Below, in pieces: positions 1 through 11,653 of a stretch of DNA of 64,000 nucleotides (the stretch's first letter is position 1; each line of letters opens with the position of its first letter). The translations under genes and the position numbers were made by a program. The notes under the pieces are model-generated. The model was not told the DNA's origin. It saw nothing but the letters and a program-made list of their open reading frames with translations, and did not search any database. This DNA comes from Trichodelitschia bisporula (lineage: Eukaryota; Ascomycota; Dothideomycetes; Phaeotrichales; Phaeotrichaceae): positions 1,055,803 to 1,119,802 of the forward strand of contig ML996687.1 of assembly GCA_010356995.1 (NCBI GenBank), in the 5' to 3' direction.

Positions 1-543
1 AGCGTCTTAGCATCCGGCGTGGCCTTCGACTCTTGAATCTGTGCGAGCAGCTCCCGAGCAGTATCCTGAACACTTTCCACGACCGATACTAAAAATTCAC
101 CCTCCTTTTTGATCCATTTATTCCGCATGGCTTTGCCCTGGCCGACACCGGCTGATTCGCCAACTTCATTCTACGCGCAGTCAGTTATCTGCCGCTATGC
201 GAGCAAAAGAACTTCATACCCCCAACTCCTTCATCGGCAGGCGCCCTTTGCTCTTCACAGCCTCCCAGACTTTGAATTCGTGGCTCCCGGACGCAGCAAT
301 GAGGGCTCCCTCCTTAGTCAAGAGGACGCGCTCAGATTCTTTGGTATCGTACTCCACCATGGCACGCGACGCCAGCCGATCCAGAGCTGCCTTAACATCT
401 TGTTGTTGGACCCCGGGAAGCGCTTCATCAGTTTTGATTTCCGGAGTGCTGGAGAGGAGATCGAGGACCTTTTGCGTTGTCGAGGCCGTATCTGCGACGG
501 GCAGTGGGGGAGGAACCGGGGCAGGCCCGCGCGTGCCAGGCAT
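1..543 (-). CDS. FRS2: Phenylalanyl-tRNA synthetase alpha subunit, cytosolic (partial)
   Basis: This is the 5' part of the alpha subunit of cytosolic PheRS, which charges tRNA-Phe as an alpha2-beta2 enzyme. The gene runs off the left edge. Exon 1 (543-220) encodes an N-terminal winged-helix region ending in KGRLPMKELG. A 49-nt GT-AG intron (219-171) with a CTGAC branch-like site follows, and exon 2 (170-1) continues NEVGESAGVGQ and the basic stretch AMRNKWIKKEGEF. That run is typical of eukaryotic PheRS alpha N-terminal DNA-binding-fold domains. The class II catalytic core lies outside the window. The start is the only ATG in frame before the conserved region. A later acceptor (AG at 152-153) was considered, but it breaks the frame. 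Confidence 0.85.
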
Positions 544-1030
544 TGTGGTGTGCGGGAACAGGTGAACCTGTTACAATTCTAATCCCGATTTGCTCACTTG
601 AGGAATAATTGTTGGGCGGAGCGGGGGAAGTCTGACGCTAAGTTGGGGTAGAGTTCGAACGAGCTTCAGTGACTCTGTGGGTTCGTGGAGCTTTTTGGGG
701 GTGAGTCAGCCCGCACGCACGGGCGCCGGCGGGGTAATATGGGCAGGAACGAGGCTTGACTAGCCTTGCCGCACATAGGGCTGAATGCGCCACAACATCA
801 TTTTGAAGCTCGTTTCTATTGGAGTTCAGGAAGCAAACGTCAGAGATGGCTCTCGTACCCGTTCTGTAGTAACAAGTAAAAACACCCGACAGGAAATATC
901 ACATCTATGATGTGAGTTTCATGGTCGAGCTTTACATCTACCGAACCATGCAAAATCAAAAGTGATATAGAACACCGTTGAACCACTTGTGTTTGCCTGC
1001 ACGTGCATCGGAGTGCCCACACAGCATTGC
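544..1030. other. Intergenic: FRS2 promoter and CLF1 3' side
   Basis: About 490 bp between the FRS2 start and the CLF1 stop. It holds the FRS2 5' flank and the CLF1 3' UTR. No further gene was recognised. Confidence 0.6.
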
Positions 1031-3164
1031 CTACATCGCACCCGCTTCTTGCTGCGACTGCTTCCACTTCTGTGCCATAGCCAGCAGGTTCGAAAGCTTG
1101 GCCTCCCGCTCGTCGTCGGCAGGGAATAACCAATCCATGTACTCCTCGAAAGTATCGTCGTCCAGCTTCCTCCGCTTCTTTACACGGCTGGGCATCTGCT
1201 TTTCCACCTTTGCCAGATCTGCGGCTGTTCCGTGAGTAGTCTCGAACGACTTCCACGCATTGAGAAGAACCACACGCTGTTCATGGGTTAAACGTAGTCC
1301 ATATGCAAAGGTTTGAAGGGGGCTCACCTCTTCTTTGAGTTCCTGTTCTTTCATGACTTTGTAAGCCCTTTCGAAGACAGCCCTTGCACGCTTTTTGGCA
1401 TCATTGCTAATGGGCTTCTCCTCATCCTCGTTCTCGTCTTCCTCTTCGCCTTCGTCCGGAACGTTGATCTCAAAATGAGCGTAAGATATCCAGACCTTGA
1501 CATGAGATGTCTTCTGTAACAGCCGCTCGTACAGCTGCCGAGCGCGGTCGTATTCTTGTTGCTCAGTCTCAAAGTCGATGAACTCCTTCCAGACAAGTTC
1601 GGGCATGTCGAGCATTTCCTGATCAATGGCAAGCTCGAAGATAGCGCGAGTGCGATCGGAATCGTCGAGACCGCGTTCTAGTTCGGCAAAAGCCTTCCAG
1701 GCTTCCGCATTTGCAGGGTTCCAGCTGACGTACTTTTCATAGAGCTTCCGACACCTGTCAAATTCGTAGAGCTTGATCTCAAGCTCAATGTACCCTTTGT
1801 ACAGCTTGTCCTTCGGGCACATGCCAATAGCCTGACCAAGGGTTTTCCGAGCTGCCTGGAGTTGCATTTGACGTATCTCGAATCGCGCCTTGTTCAGCCA
1901 AACCTTAGCGAAAGTGAATTTCTTGTGAGGTATGAGCTTGATGCACTCTTGGTAGATCTGAGCCACCCGGTCCATGTCCCGAGGGGTCGTCTCCTCCCAG
2001 GTGGCATAGAAGAGAAACAGGTAAATATACCTTCGCCAATAGCGTTTCTCTGGTGCTGGAGGAATTTGCGCTATTGCCCGTTCATAAACATCACGGGTAC
2101 GATCGATGTCGCCTGCAGTTTCCTCCAGTCGGGCAAGATCTATCCATGTGTCGTAGTTCTTCGGGTTCTGCTTCAGTTCCTCTTCATACTGAACTCTCCG
2201 CTTGGAAAGGACGACATCCTCAACACCGTCTTCATCGCCGAACTGTTTTTCGAATGTAGTGTACGACTTGTGAAGATTTACTGACTTCGACCGCGGCATC
2301 CGATCAAGAGCGAACTTATCTAAGTGGCATTAGCAAGCGGTCCAGTATTTGGCTGAATATCGACTCACATATGGCCCTGGCCCGCTCATACTCCTTCAAC
2401 CGGCTCTCGAATTTTGCAAACTCGATGAATATCCTTTCTGACAAGAAGTCTTCTCCGAGCTCCTCGATCGCCGCGGCGAACACCTCTCTCACCAGGTCGG
2501 TAGTGCCGTGTTCGGTTTCGAATCGAACCCACTTTAGCCACTGTGCTGGTTCCGGATGGACATAGGTTAACCGCCGAAATAACTCCCGGGCTCTGTCATA
2601 CTCTCCGTAGCGAATCTCCATCTTGATCGCAGCCGACCAGGCGGCCACGTCTGGCTCCCATTTCAGCCACCGCTCAAAGACCTCTCGTGTCCCGGCGACA
2701 TTTCCGAGCGTCTCTTCAACCGTAACATACTTGAACCATAGCTTGTCCACACGCGGGAGGATCGTCACAGCCCGATCCAGTAGATTCCGCGCATGCATGA
2801 TGTTCCGATTCAGCAGCTCCGCGTCTACGTATCGGAGCCATATGGTGATATTTGCTGGGTGTACATCGAGAGCACGCTCAAAAATGCTTCGCGCCCGGCG
2901 GAACTCCTTCTGCTCCAACTCCCATTGCGCATAGCGGAGGAAGTTGTTGATGTTGAGGCGGTTGCGGCGAACATAGTCTTCGAACTCCTTGCGCTTCCGG
3001 CCTTGGTATTCGTGCAACTCCTCTAGGTCGGCAAAGCGCGTGGTAGGGGTAGTCTGGGTGAGCTCTTGTCGGTCAACAGCCTCGCGGAGCAGTTGTTCAG
3101 CGGATATTTGCTGGGGAGCGGGAGCTTTGTTCTTGACCCGCGGCGGGCCCCGAGTCGATTCCAT
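1031..3164 (-). CDS. CLF1: Pre-mRNA-splicing factor CLF1 (crooked-neck/SYF3), HAT-repeat protein
   Basis: Scaffold of the Prp19/NTC complex in the spliceosome, built of HAT (half-a-TPR) repeats. Three exons (3164-2369, 2319-1328, 1276-1031) give 677 residues, normal for the family. The N-terminus [17 protein letters not shown] and the [13 protein letters not shown] helix are hallmarks of filamentous-ascomycete CLF1. Repeats with W..YA.WE and RAR.IFERAL patterns fill most of the protein, and the C-terminal [11 protein letters not shown] segment is also typical. Intron 1 is 49 nt. Intron 2 (1327-1277) is 51 nt, has no in-frame stop and would add 17 residues if retained; the family has KEER directly followed by V at this point, so it is removed in the functional form. 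An in-frame TTG upstream (3176) is not the start. Head-to-head with PRP31. Confidence 0.93.
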
Positions 3165-3521
3165 AATGGCGGTCAAGAACGATGTACTGTAGATGAGAGC
3201 AGAAAGTAGAGCAGGAGGATATTTGCAATGTTAATATTGTGCACGGCGTTGTCGCGACTGGTAACGTGAAGCTTTGACGCGATTGAGCGTCGTGGAAAAT
3301 CGCTCGGCCCGCAAATGCGGCTCGCCGGATGCCAAGTCTTTAGGCGTCTGCAGCGGCAGCCTATCGCTCGTACGTCGCGCGCCAGAGTGTATTCTCCTGT
3401 AACTTCGTCATCACTCCCTCATCAACGCGCCCACCCCAACAACGTCTACCAACTCCGAGCTCATTGCGCTCCTGATTTCCTGACCGGCAAACACACGACC
3501 GTCCACACCGAGTTGTCCACC
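3165..3521. promoter_or_regulatory. Probable bidirectional promoter between CLF1 and PRP31
   Basis: 357 bp separate the start codons of two divergent splicing genes. The right half is C-rich and pyrimidine-rich, fitting a PRP31 5' UTR. No specific factor site can be assigned with confidence. Shared regulation is inferred from the arrangement only. Confidence 0.5.
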
Positions 3522-5408
3522 ATGGCGACATTAGCGGATGAACTCCTCGCCGACCTCATGGACTCCGGGTCCGAGGGCGAAGGCGACGAAGCGCTGAACA
3601 ACTATCTGCAAGAGACAAATGGCGCAGTGAAGGGCAATGAAGAGCATGAATCATCTGCCGACGAAGATGAGAAAATGGACGTCGATCAGGATGAAGAGGC
3701 GATGCTTGCGGCCGCAGCAGCAGGAGGCAGCACTGTTTCCGAGATGCAAGACCATGAGGAGGCAAAAGCGAAGGTGGAAAAGTTGAACTTTGGGGCCATA
3801 TCCGACATCAGAAGTGTTGCTGGTCTTATGAAGACATTAAAGCCTATTATCGAGGTAAGCTCCATCTCTCCTTACTTTCTGTTGAAGTTTTTGAGTTTAC
3901 AACGACAGTTCTGACCTGCTCCACCACTTCAGAAAGTACGCCACTACCAAAGCCTTCCTCCGGAGAAGCAAACGAAGAACGTCGGTTCCATCGAAGACAA
4001 CCCCGAGTACCGTCTTTTGACCCAGGCCAATGCGCTCTCCACCTCCATCGACAACGAGATCATCCTCGTGCACAAGTTCATTCGAGATCACTACTCCGTA
4101 CGGTTCCCGGAGTTGGAGCGGCTTGTGGAGAGTCCGGTACTGTACGCTAAGACAGTTTCTATTATCGGAAACGGGCCGATGGAAGATTTGAAGGCTGTTG
4201 TTAACTCTAGTGACAATCCTGTCGGAGTTCCCCTCAGCCAGGTACTTGACGGACCGCAGCTGATGAGTGTCCGGATGGAAGCTACAACCACCCAAGGCCA
4301 ATCTTTGAGTGATGAGGCACTCCAAACAGTAATCCGGGCCTGCGAAATGGTGCTTCAACTGGACCAGGCAAAGAAGATCCTCACGGATTACGTGCAGTCA
4401 CGGATGAACATGTTTGCGCCGAACTTGACAGCCCTGATCGGTTCGGAAACGGCAGCCTTGCTCGTAAATGCATGCGGTGGCTTAAAGGGCCTTGCGAAGA
4501 CGCCTTCTTGCAACATTCCCAACATCGGCTGGAAGAAGCAGACATTCGGTCTAGCCACGAATGTCGGGGTTCGGCAAAAGGGCTACCTATTCAACTCCCC
4601 GATTGTGCAGAATATCCCGAATGACCTTAAGACGCAGGCCATGCGCATCGTAGCCGCAAAGCTTGTTCTCGCTGCCCGCTGCGATCAGGTACACACGACT
4701 CCGGATGGTGCGACTGGCGAAAAGCTGAAGGAAGACTGCGAGGAGCGACTCGAGAAGCTTACGGAAGCCGCTCCTAATAGAGGTGTCCGCGCACTTCCTG
4801 CCCCGGATGACAAGCCCTCGCGCAAGCGCGGTGGCCGCCGGGCCCGCAAGGCTAAGGAGCAGTATGCCATGACTGAGTTGCGCAAGGCACAGAACCGAGT
4901 GCAATTCGGTAAGGAAGAGCAAGAGGTTGGATACGGTACCGGAGAATCCACTAAAGGTCTCGGGATGGTAGGCCAAGCGGGGGATGGGCGTGTTCGCATT
5001 ACGCAAGTCGATCAACGCACAAAGGCGAAGCTCAGCAAGAAGAACCCCGGCTGGGGAGGCGCGACACCGGCCAATGGCCTTGCATCTTCTCTGCGTGGGT
5101 TTGGTCAGGGTGCTGCGCCTTCGGTGCTGAAGAACCATGGACTCCGTACAACTGGAGTGGGAACAGGCACGTCGTCTGTTATCGCATTTACACCGATTCA
5201 AGGGCTCGAGCTCATCAATCCGACGGTCAAGGATGAAATGGCTAGGAAGCGGAAGGCGGACGAAGATCGGTGGTTCAAGAGCGGGACGTTCACCCAAGTT
5301 GGTGGAAGCCAATCTCAGTCGAACGGCCAGGCGGAGCCAAAGGTGGATTCGGCTGGCTTCAAAGTTCCTGCTATCCCTGCGATCAAGCGGCTCAAGGCAG
5401 AGAAGTGA
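3522..5408 (+). CDS. PRP31: U4/U6 small nuclear ribonucleoprotein PRP31
   Basis: Binds the U4 snRNA 5' stem-loop with 15.5K/Snu13 and bridges U4/U6 to U5 in the tri-snRNP. Two exons (3522-3854, 3933-5408) with a 78-nt intron give 602 residues. The N-terminus MATLADELLADLMDSGSEGE is characteristic. The NOP domain follows in exon 2, including the ALIGSETAALLVNACGGL and IPNIGWKK segments. The C-terminal basic GGRRARKAKEQ and KAQNRVQFG motifs are those of the Prp31 C-terminal domain. The start ATG lies in a good context (CCACCATGG). It converges with SSL2, with about 245 bp between stops. Confidence 0.95.
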
Positions 5409-5653
5409 GCGGAAGAGTACTGCATTTACTGGCGTTAACGGGGTCGGTACGGGCGTTAAACTAGATTCCGAGAGTGGGCACTGATATCCTTGAGATTTAG
5501 GACATATTTTTCAAGTGTTTCAATCAGTGAGAGACTGGCCTGTGATTGTGTATGTGCAATTTAGCCATGAGATAACAGCCATTCTAGCTTCCGTTACACC
5601 AGACCCCCTGCCTGCAATGCGCCATTCAATGCTGGGTATACAAAACCAACCTT

Positions 5654-8128
5654 TCACGAGCCTCCCCACGCTTCCCTCCTTTTAGCAGCCTGCTTCTTCA
5701 GAGACTTGATAAAGTTGCTCGTCCCCTTTAAATCTTTGTTCCGGCTCTTGTTGAACTCACGGTACGCCATGTCCTGACCGCCAGAGAGGTCGTCCAACCG
5801 GCCAGCCATGCGTCTCACTCCTGGTCCCTTCCTCGAGCCACCCTTCCCAACAGCACTGAACATGTCATCGGCGATCTTCTCCGACTCAGCCGTCATGTCG
5901 TTCTGTAACAAGACATTAACGAGCATCTCCTTGCGTTCCTGTGGGGTTGTGAAGGCGAGGTCGGGGAACTTGTCGATGCCGTTCAAGTGGGTGATGACTT
6001 TGAAGGCGTAGCCCTGATCAACCAAGAACGCCTGCCGTTTCGCCGCGTAATACATCTCCTGCGTGTCCTTCGAGACAAGGGTGTAGAAGAAAGCATTGAA
6101 ATTCTCGTCGCTGCGGCGTTTGGCCCGTAGAATGCGGCCAAGGCGCTGCGCTTCCTGCCGCCGACTGCCAAAGTGACTGGAGATTTGGATGAGGCAAGTT
6201 GCCTCCGGAAGATCAAGAGAAGTATCACCGATCTTGGAAAGGAAGATGGTGTTGATCTTGTTGTTGTGCTGGAAGTTCTCCAGAATACGCTGGCGCTCGT
6301 GATGGGGCGTACCACCGTAAATGTAGACCTTGTTGAGCTTTTTAGCGTACGCCTCGAGGGCGTAGACGTTATCGCTGAAGACAATGATTTTGTCCCCGCG
6401 TTTTTCATGGTAGTCAATGAGAAACTGACAGCACTGGAACTTGGTGGGGTTCATTGTGAATAGGAGCATGCGCTTGTTCGGCGACTTTGCGTCCAAGTAC
6501 GCCCTGTAGAAGTCGAGGGGCATCGGACACCAGACTTCGGCACACTGGACTTTGGCGATGTGACCCTGTTCGCTCAGTTCCTGCCAGTTGGCTTCATAGA
6601 GCTTCGGGCCGATGAGAAAATTCAGCTCAGTGATCTTGTCGTCTTCACGCAGTAGCGTGGCAGTGAGGCCGAGTTTCGAATGAGCCTTGACTCTGTAGGT
6701 TACCATCTGGAACATTTTGGCTGGAACGACGTGGACCTCGTCTAGCAGCATCAGGCCCCATTCCCGATGTTCGATGAACTCCATGACCTTCGTGGCATCG
6801 TGCGATCGCTTGCCAGATGTTGTCACCATAGAGTAGGTGGAAATAAGGATACCCGTGCTCCCAGAAAAGAGATCTTTCTTATCAGCAGTGAAGACGGCAA
6901 TGTCCTTGGGGTTGATGTTGGACCATTTCAGGAACTCGTTTCGCCATTGCACAACAGACATGGCACTCGTACAGAGAACAATGATGCCCTTCTTGACCGT
7001 GCAGGCAGCCGTGATGCCGACGAGTGTCTTGCCAGCGCCGCAAGGCAACACAATAATTCCGCTTCGCGAACGACCATTACCAAACATCTTCGACAAAGCC
7101 TGCTCCTGGTAGGGTCTGATTTTGGCAGAGGGCTTGAGATCGATGTCGAGGTTTGGATTGACTCTATCGTTCCGAAAGTCGTACTCTTCGGTGAGAGGCA
7201 GGCTTATGGCCTGGCATCGCTTACGAACTGCCTGTACGGACTCCCCTAGGATCTCAAACGAGTGCACCTCGTCAGCATCCTCATCATCGTCTTCATCCAA
7301 AAGTGCAGTTGCCATATTTTGGGCTCCGTCGACATCCTCGTCGCCCTCCGCTTCTACAACAGGATTCTGCTGAGCTTGCCCCCGCCTCGCATCGGCAAAC
7401 ATCTTTGTGCCAGGAATAGCCAAACCATCCATCTTAGGTGCTGCCTCCGTGGTAAACTCATGACTAGAGTCCATTCTGTACTGGCTGATGATGTCGTCCC
7501 GCAGAAACGTCTGAAGAACAGAAGGATCTGAGCTCTCGACGAAGTACTTTGTGTGCTTCAAGACCAATCTGGCCTTGCCATACGACTTCGTAGAAGTTAT
7601 TATGAAGTCGATGGTGGACTGCGGCAGCGGCGTCTTCGAAAACTTTTCCAGCTGCCGGATAATGTCCTCAGTTTGGTAGCCGACAGAAATAGCGGCGTAC
7701 AAACTGTTGTTTGTCATCGTGTACTCGTGAATGCGTGACACGCGCGACTGTGGCTCCGCAATGGCGATGAGGAAATCTTCAGCCTTTTTGAACGTCGGAG
7801 CGAAGCTCTCCACAATAATCCTACCCTTTATCGGGTCAATCCACAACGGCCGATCGAAGTGGTCATCCTTCAGAGTGAGATGACCGAAATCGCGTTCTTG
7901 GAACAAGGACGAGGCGGCATCATGCATAGAGTAATTTCCGTGGTAGTTGCTGGCGGAGAACTTGGACATCAACTTCGAGACGTTCTCCGCGTCATCACCA
8001 CTGAGCTCCCCATTCAAGTAGTCATCATCGCTGAGGCTTTCGACAGTGTTTGGTGTATTCGTACCAGATGCTACGCGCTTCGTAGTCCGATTGTTGGTCG
8101 TGCTGGTGGCTTTCCGTTTAGGAGCCAT
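5654..8128 (-). CDS. SSL2: TFIIH DNA translocase/helicase SSL2 (XPB, RAD25)
   Basis: ATP-driven DNA translocase of TFIIH that opens promoters for RNA polymerase II and acts in nucleotide excision repair. It is intronless, 824 residues. Superfamily 2 motifs are all visible: Walker A LPCGAGKT near residue 366, DEVH at 463-466 (the XPB form of motif II), TATLLRED (motif III) and QRLGRILR near 657 (motif VI). The N-terminus is lysine/arginine-rich and probably carries a nuclear localisation signal ([14 protein letters not shown]). The open frame extends upstream to a GTG at 8239, but the first ATG is at 8128 and conserved sequence begins later. Head-to-head with PRP2. Confidence 0.95.
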   Translation of the reverse strand: MAPKRKATSTTNNRTTKRVASGTNTPNTVESLSDDDYLNGELSGDDAENVSKLMSKFSASNYHGNYSMHDAASSLFQERDFGHLTLKDDHFDRPLWIDPIKGRIIVESFAPTFKKAEDFLIAIAEPQSRVSRIHEYTMTNNSLYAAISVGYQTEDIIRQLEKFSKTPLPQSTIDFIITSTKSYGKARLVLKHTKYFVESSDPSVLQTFLRDDIISQYRMDSSHEFTTEAAPKMDGLAIPGTKMFADARRGQAQQNPVVEAEGDEDVDGAQNMATALLDEDDDEDADEVHSFEILGESVQAVRKRCQAISLPLTEEYDFRNDRVNPNLDIDLKPSAKIRPYQEQALSKMFGNGRSRSGIIVLPCGAGKTLVGITAACTVKKGIIVLCTSAMSVVQWRNEFLKWSNINPKDIAVFTADKKDLFSGSTGILISTYSMVTTSGKRSHDATKVMEFIEHREWGLMLLDEVHVVPAKMFQMVTYRVKAHSKLGLTATLLREDDKITELNFLIGPKLYEANWQELSEQGHIAKVQCAEVWCPMPLDFYRAYLDAKSPNKRMLLFTMNPTKFQCCQFLIDYHEKRGDKIIVFSDNVYALEAYAKKLNKVYIYGGTPHHERQRILENFQHNNKINTIFLSKIGDTSLDLPEATCLIQISSHFGSRRQEAQRLGRILRAKRRSDENFNAFFYTLVSKDTQEMYYAAKRQAFLVDQGYAFKVITHLNGIDKFPDLAFTTPQERKEMLVNVLLQNDMTAESEKIADDMFSAVGKGGSRKGPGVRRMAGRLDDLSGGQDMAYREFNKSRNKDLKGTSNFIKSLKKQAAKRREAWGGS

Positions 8129-8515
8129 CGCAGTCAGACGCCACAAGCGGACGTCGCGGTTGTGTTTTCTCAAACCTTGGAGTACGTGATGGCGGAATAA
8201 AGAGCGGTGTTGAAGACGGGATAAGGTGCTAGCAGTCACAGAGCGGCGGTAGTGGATAGCGAACTTCGAGGAAATGCGGTCTGGGGAGTTGTACGGCGTT
8301 CAAGAAGGTGAAAGTAGGCGGCAGTCTGTCTGTGCTCAGGTCATCCTCCGGTGGCGTAAGCGCCAAGCCTCATGACTAGGGATACCCTACTTGATGCCTG
8401 AGGCTTGAACATGCAACCGCGCGCGCCCGCAGGCTGGTGCTTGCTACTTTACCATCCGAAACCTCCTCCCTTTGCCTCCCCAAATGTGAAGCGAATACCA
8501 CTAATTCTGCTTGCC
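8129..8515. promoter_or_regulatory. Probable bidirectional promoter between SSL2 and PRP2
   Basis: 387 bp between the start codons of two divergent helicase genes. Both frames stay open into this space (from GTG at 8239 and TTG at 8405), but no supported start lies there. No clear TATA or CCAAT box was identified. Confidence 0.45.
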
Positions 8516-11500
8516 ATGGACCTGAAAACATGGACGTCCGACTCGCTCACAAAGCTCGGAGGTTCGGATCCCACGGTCGTCGAGTTCGTTCTTGCTACGG
8601 CTTCCAATGCCAAATCCGCGTCGCAACTTCACGACAAGCTGGCAGGCTTCCTGGATGCCACAGACGATGATGTCCGCACCTTCGCCGACCAACTCTTTGC
8701 ACGCGCAGGCCATAAAACCAAAAACGTGGAAAGGGAAGGTCCAGTGCGCGTGGAGAAGAAGAAATACGCCCTAGTGTCAATGGAGGTTGATGAAACTCCA
8801 GTTGCACCACCAAAAAGTGCAAAGGGAGACAAAGGTAGTAAAAGGAGTGATAGGGGCGAGCGGCATGGAAAGGACAGGAAGAAGCTGAGAGGGACGAAGG
8901 GAGATTTTGAGGATCGCTGGGGGGATGTATCTGAGGAAGAGGAGGCGGGGGAGGAAGAATTTGAAGAGCCCATTCCCAGAAAGCGACGGCGCTTGGAAAC
9001 CGGATCTCCAATGCCCTCTGGACGCGACGAGGATAATGACGACCGAGAACTCGAACGCGAGCGGGAGCGGGACCGACAAGAGTTACAGGGGCTGGAGGAG
9101 AGGCTGAAGGAAAAGGATGATAAGAAGAAGCGGTTACGGGATGCTGACGCGCCAAAGGACACAGGGGACATCCGCGAGAAGTCTCGTCAGCAGTATCTCC
9201 GCAAGAGAGAGGCGGAAAAGGTCATTCTCCTCCGGAAGCAGGTTGAAGAGGAGGAGGAGGAGGAGCGGAGCAACCCCAACCTTACGGAACGAGAACTTAG
9301 AGAATTCAAACGGAACAGGGAGCTTCTTGAGATTGCAGAGGCCCGGTTGAAGGCACGAGAAGCAGCCGAGGACCGTGAAGGCTTCTACATTCCTGAAGTT
9401 GGCGAGATCAGCAAGCAGGAAACCCTCACCAAGCGAGTCAAGGAGCGGGAAGGCATCAGCGACATTCAGCTGTGGGAAGAGGAACAGACGAGACGGGCAA
9501 AAGCTACTGCGTCTCTTCGCACCCAGCGCGTCACTGAGGACGACTACGAATATGTCTTCGATGACAGCCAAAAACTGGACTTCATCCAGGGGGCTCAGAT
9601 CCCTGGGACCATGAACAAGGAGCAACTTTTATTTCAAAAGCAGATTGACGCCGCCCTGGCCGCTGAGGTCACTTTGCAGGAGAAGAGAAAGGAGCTTCCC
9701 ATGTTCCTATACAGAAAGGAACTACTTGACGCCCTCAAGGAACACCAGAACATGATCGTGTCTAGCGAGACCGGATCCGGAAAGACTACTCAGATCCCTC
9801 AGTATATTTTGGAAGAGAACTTGAATAGCGGACTCATGATTGGGGTAACCCAACCGAGGCGTGTAGCAGCCATGTCCGTCGCTGCTCGCGTAGCTGAAGA
9901 GAGAGGTACGAGGCTGGGCCAGGAGGTGGGATACAGCGTCCGATTCGAGCAGAAAATCAGCGAAAAGACGAAGATCAAGTTTTTGACGGATGGTATGCTC
10001 CTGCGCGAGCTTGTGGCGGACCCTACACTCAGTCAATACAGTGTCATCATGCTCGATGAAGCCCATGAAAGGACACTTAGCACCGACATGCTGCTTGCTT
10101 TTCTAAAGGATCTGAGTCGCGCTCGGAGCGATCTCAAAGTCATCATCAGTTCGGCAACTCTCAATTCAGCCAAGTTCAGTGCATTCATGGACGACTGTCC
10201 CATCTTCCATGTTCCTGGACGAACGCATCCGGTCACCACTTTATTCACCAGCGCCCCAGAGGCGTCGTATCTGGACGCTGCTGTCACTACTGTTTTCCAG
10301 ATCCATCTCTCGCAGCCTATGGGTGGCGATATTCTGGTGTTCTTGACCGGCCAAGATGATATTGAACTCGGGGTCGAAAGAATTGAGGAGACAATAAAAA
10401 AGCTCGGTAACCGAGCAAAACCGCTTGTAGTAATCCCCATCTACGCCAACTTGCCAAGCGAGATGCAGGCGCGCATATTCGAGCCAACCCCACAGGACAC
10501 TCGCAAAGTCGTTTTGGCCACCAATATTGCAGAAACTTCGCTCACAATCGATGGCATCAAGTATGTCATTGACTCGGGACTTGCCAAAGAAAACTTGTTC
10601 AACCCAGCTACCGGTACAGAAAGCCTCCAAGTTACCCCTATTTCCCGCGCCAGCGCCGAGCAGCGGGCCGGTCGTGCGGGTCGTACAGGGCCGGGCACGT
10701 GTCTTCGACTATACACAAAGTACAGTTACTACTCTGAACTGCAGGAAGAACCAGTACCCGAGATTCAGCGCAGCAATCTTTGCCAGCCTGTACTGTTCCT
10801 CAAGACCATCGGGGTCGATAACATCATCGAGTTTGATTTCCTCGACGCCCCTTCACCAGAGGCCCTCATTAAATCCCTCGAATTGCTCTACATGCTTGGT
10901 GCTCTTGCTAGTGACGGCCGGGTCACACGCCTTGGTCGCCAAATGGTCGAGTTTCCGACGGATCCACAGCTCGCCGCTGCGCTCATTGCGTCGCACAAGT
11001 TTGGCTGTGTGCAGGAGATCCTCACCATCGTTGCCATGCTCGGCGAAGCGGCTAACCTCTTTTTCCGTCCCAAAGACCAAAAGGTACACGCCGACAGTGC
11101 CCGCGCACGTTTTACCCATAAAGATGGGGGTGACCACATGACGCTGCTGAATGTATACAACGCGTGGGTCGACACGGAGTACAGCATGCCATGGTGTCGC
11201 GAGAACTTCGTACAGTACCGTTCGCTGCAGCGCGCCCGGCTGGTGCGTGAGCAGCTTGAAGCGCTCTGCGACCGGGTTGAGATCCCCACTGACTCGTCTG
11301 TGGGGGCCAGCGATCATGTCTCCGTACTCAAGGCACTCCTCGCCGGCTACTTCAGTCATACGGCGACGTTAACACGCGACGGCCAGCATTACCGCACGCT
11401 CCGGTCGAATCTGACAGTCCGCATTCATCCCAGCAGCGTGCTTGCAGCGGACGGGATGAAGCCCAAGGTGGTCATGTACCATGAAGTGGTGCAGACGTCT

Positions 11501-11653
11501 GCGGATTGGATGAGGCAAGCCGCGCCTATTGAAGCGGCATGGCTCGGCGAGGTAGCGCCACACTTTTGGAAGAGCGGCGAGGTGGAGAAGGTAGTTGGAC
11601 ATGGGCGGAAGATGCCTAAAGGGCAGGGAGCGCCGGGTGCGGGCAAAATGTAG
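8516..11653 (+). CDS. PRP2: Pre-mRNA-splicing DEAH-box ATPase PRP2 (DHX16/Cdc28 type)
   Basis: Spliceosomal ATPase that remodels the activated B complex before the first catalytic step. It is intronless, 1045 residues. The first 400 residues are charged and low-complexity (RERERERDRQ, EEEEEER), as in DHX16 and fission-yeast Cdc28, rather than the shorter budding-yeast form. The helicase core has SETGSGKTTQIPQ (GSGKT 420-424), DEAH at 514-517, SAT, and QRAGRAGRTG at 716-725, followed by the winged-helix, ratchet and OB-fold regions of DEAH/RHA helicases. Assignment to PRP2 rather than PRP16, 22 or 43 rests on the N-terminal GFYIPEVG and YEYVFDDSQKLDFIQ segments that precede the core in DHX16. 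The start has a good context (GCCATGG). Confidence 0.9.
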   Translation: MDLKTWTSDSLTKLGGSDPTVVEFVLATASNAKSASQLHDKLAGFLDATDDDVRTFADQLFARAGHKTKNVEREGPVRVEKKKYALVSMEVDETPVAPPKSAKGDKGSKRSDRGERHGKDRKKLRGTKGDFEDRWGDVSEEEEAGEEEFEEPIPRKRRRLETGSPMPSGRDEDNDDRELERERERDRQELQGLEERLKEKDDKKKRLRDADAPKDTGDIREKSRQQYLRKREAEKVILLRKQVEEEEEEERSNPNLTERELREFKRNRELLEIAEARLKAREAAEDREGFYIPEVGEISKQETLTKRVKEREGISDIQLWEEEQTRRAKATASLRTQRVTEDDYEYVFDDSQKLDFIQGAQIPGTMNKEQLLFQKQIDAALAAEVTLQEKRKELPMFLYRKELLDALKEHQNMIVSSETGSGKTTQIPQYILEENLNSGLMIGVTQPRRVAAMSVAARVAEERGTRLGQEVGYSVRFEQKISEKTKIKFLTDGMLLRELVADPTLSQYSVIMLDEAHERTLSTDMLLAFLKDLSRARSDLKVIISSATLNSAKFSAFMDDCPIFHVPGRTHPVTTLFTSAPEASYLDAAVTTVFQIHLSQPMGGDILVFLTGQDDIELGVERIEETIKKLGNRAKPLVVIPIYANLPSEMQARIFEPTPQDTRKVVLATNIAETSLTIDGIKYVIDSGLAKENLFNPATGTESLQVTPISRASAEQRAGRAGRTGPGTCLRLYTKYSYYSELQEEPVPEIQRSNLCQPVLFLKTIGVDNIIEFDFLDAPSPEALIKSLELLYMLGALASDGRVTRLGRQMVEFPTDPQLAAALIASHKFGCVQEILTIVAMLGEAANLFFRPKDQKVHADSARARFTHKDGGDHMTLLNVYNAWVDTEYSMPWCRENFVQYRSLQRARLVREQLEALCDRVEIPTDSSVGASDHVSVLKALLAGYFSHTATLTRDGQHYRTLRSNLTVRIHPSSVLAADGMKPKVVMYHEVVQTSADWMRQAAPIEAAWLGEVAPHFWKSGEVEKVVGHGRKMPKGQGAPGAGKM

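Noticed and set aside
4587-5312. 241-codon minus-strand frame over PRP31
   Set aside because: Shadow frame with no recognisable motif.
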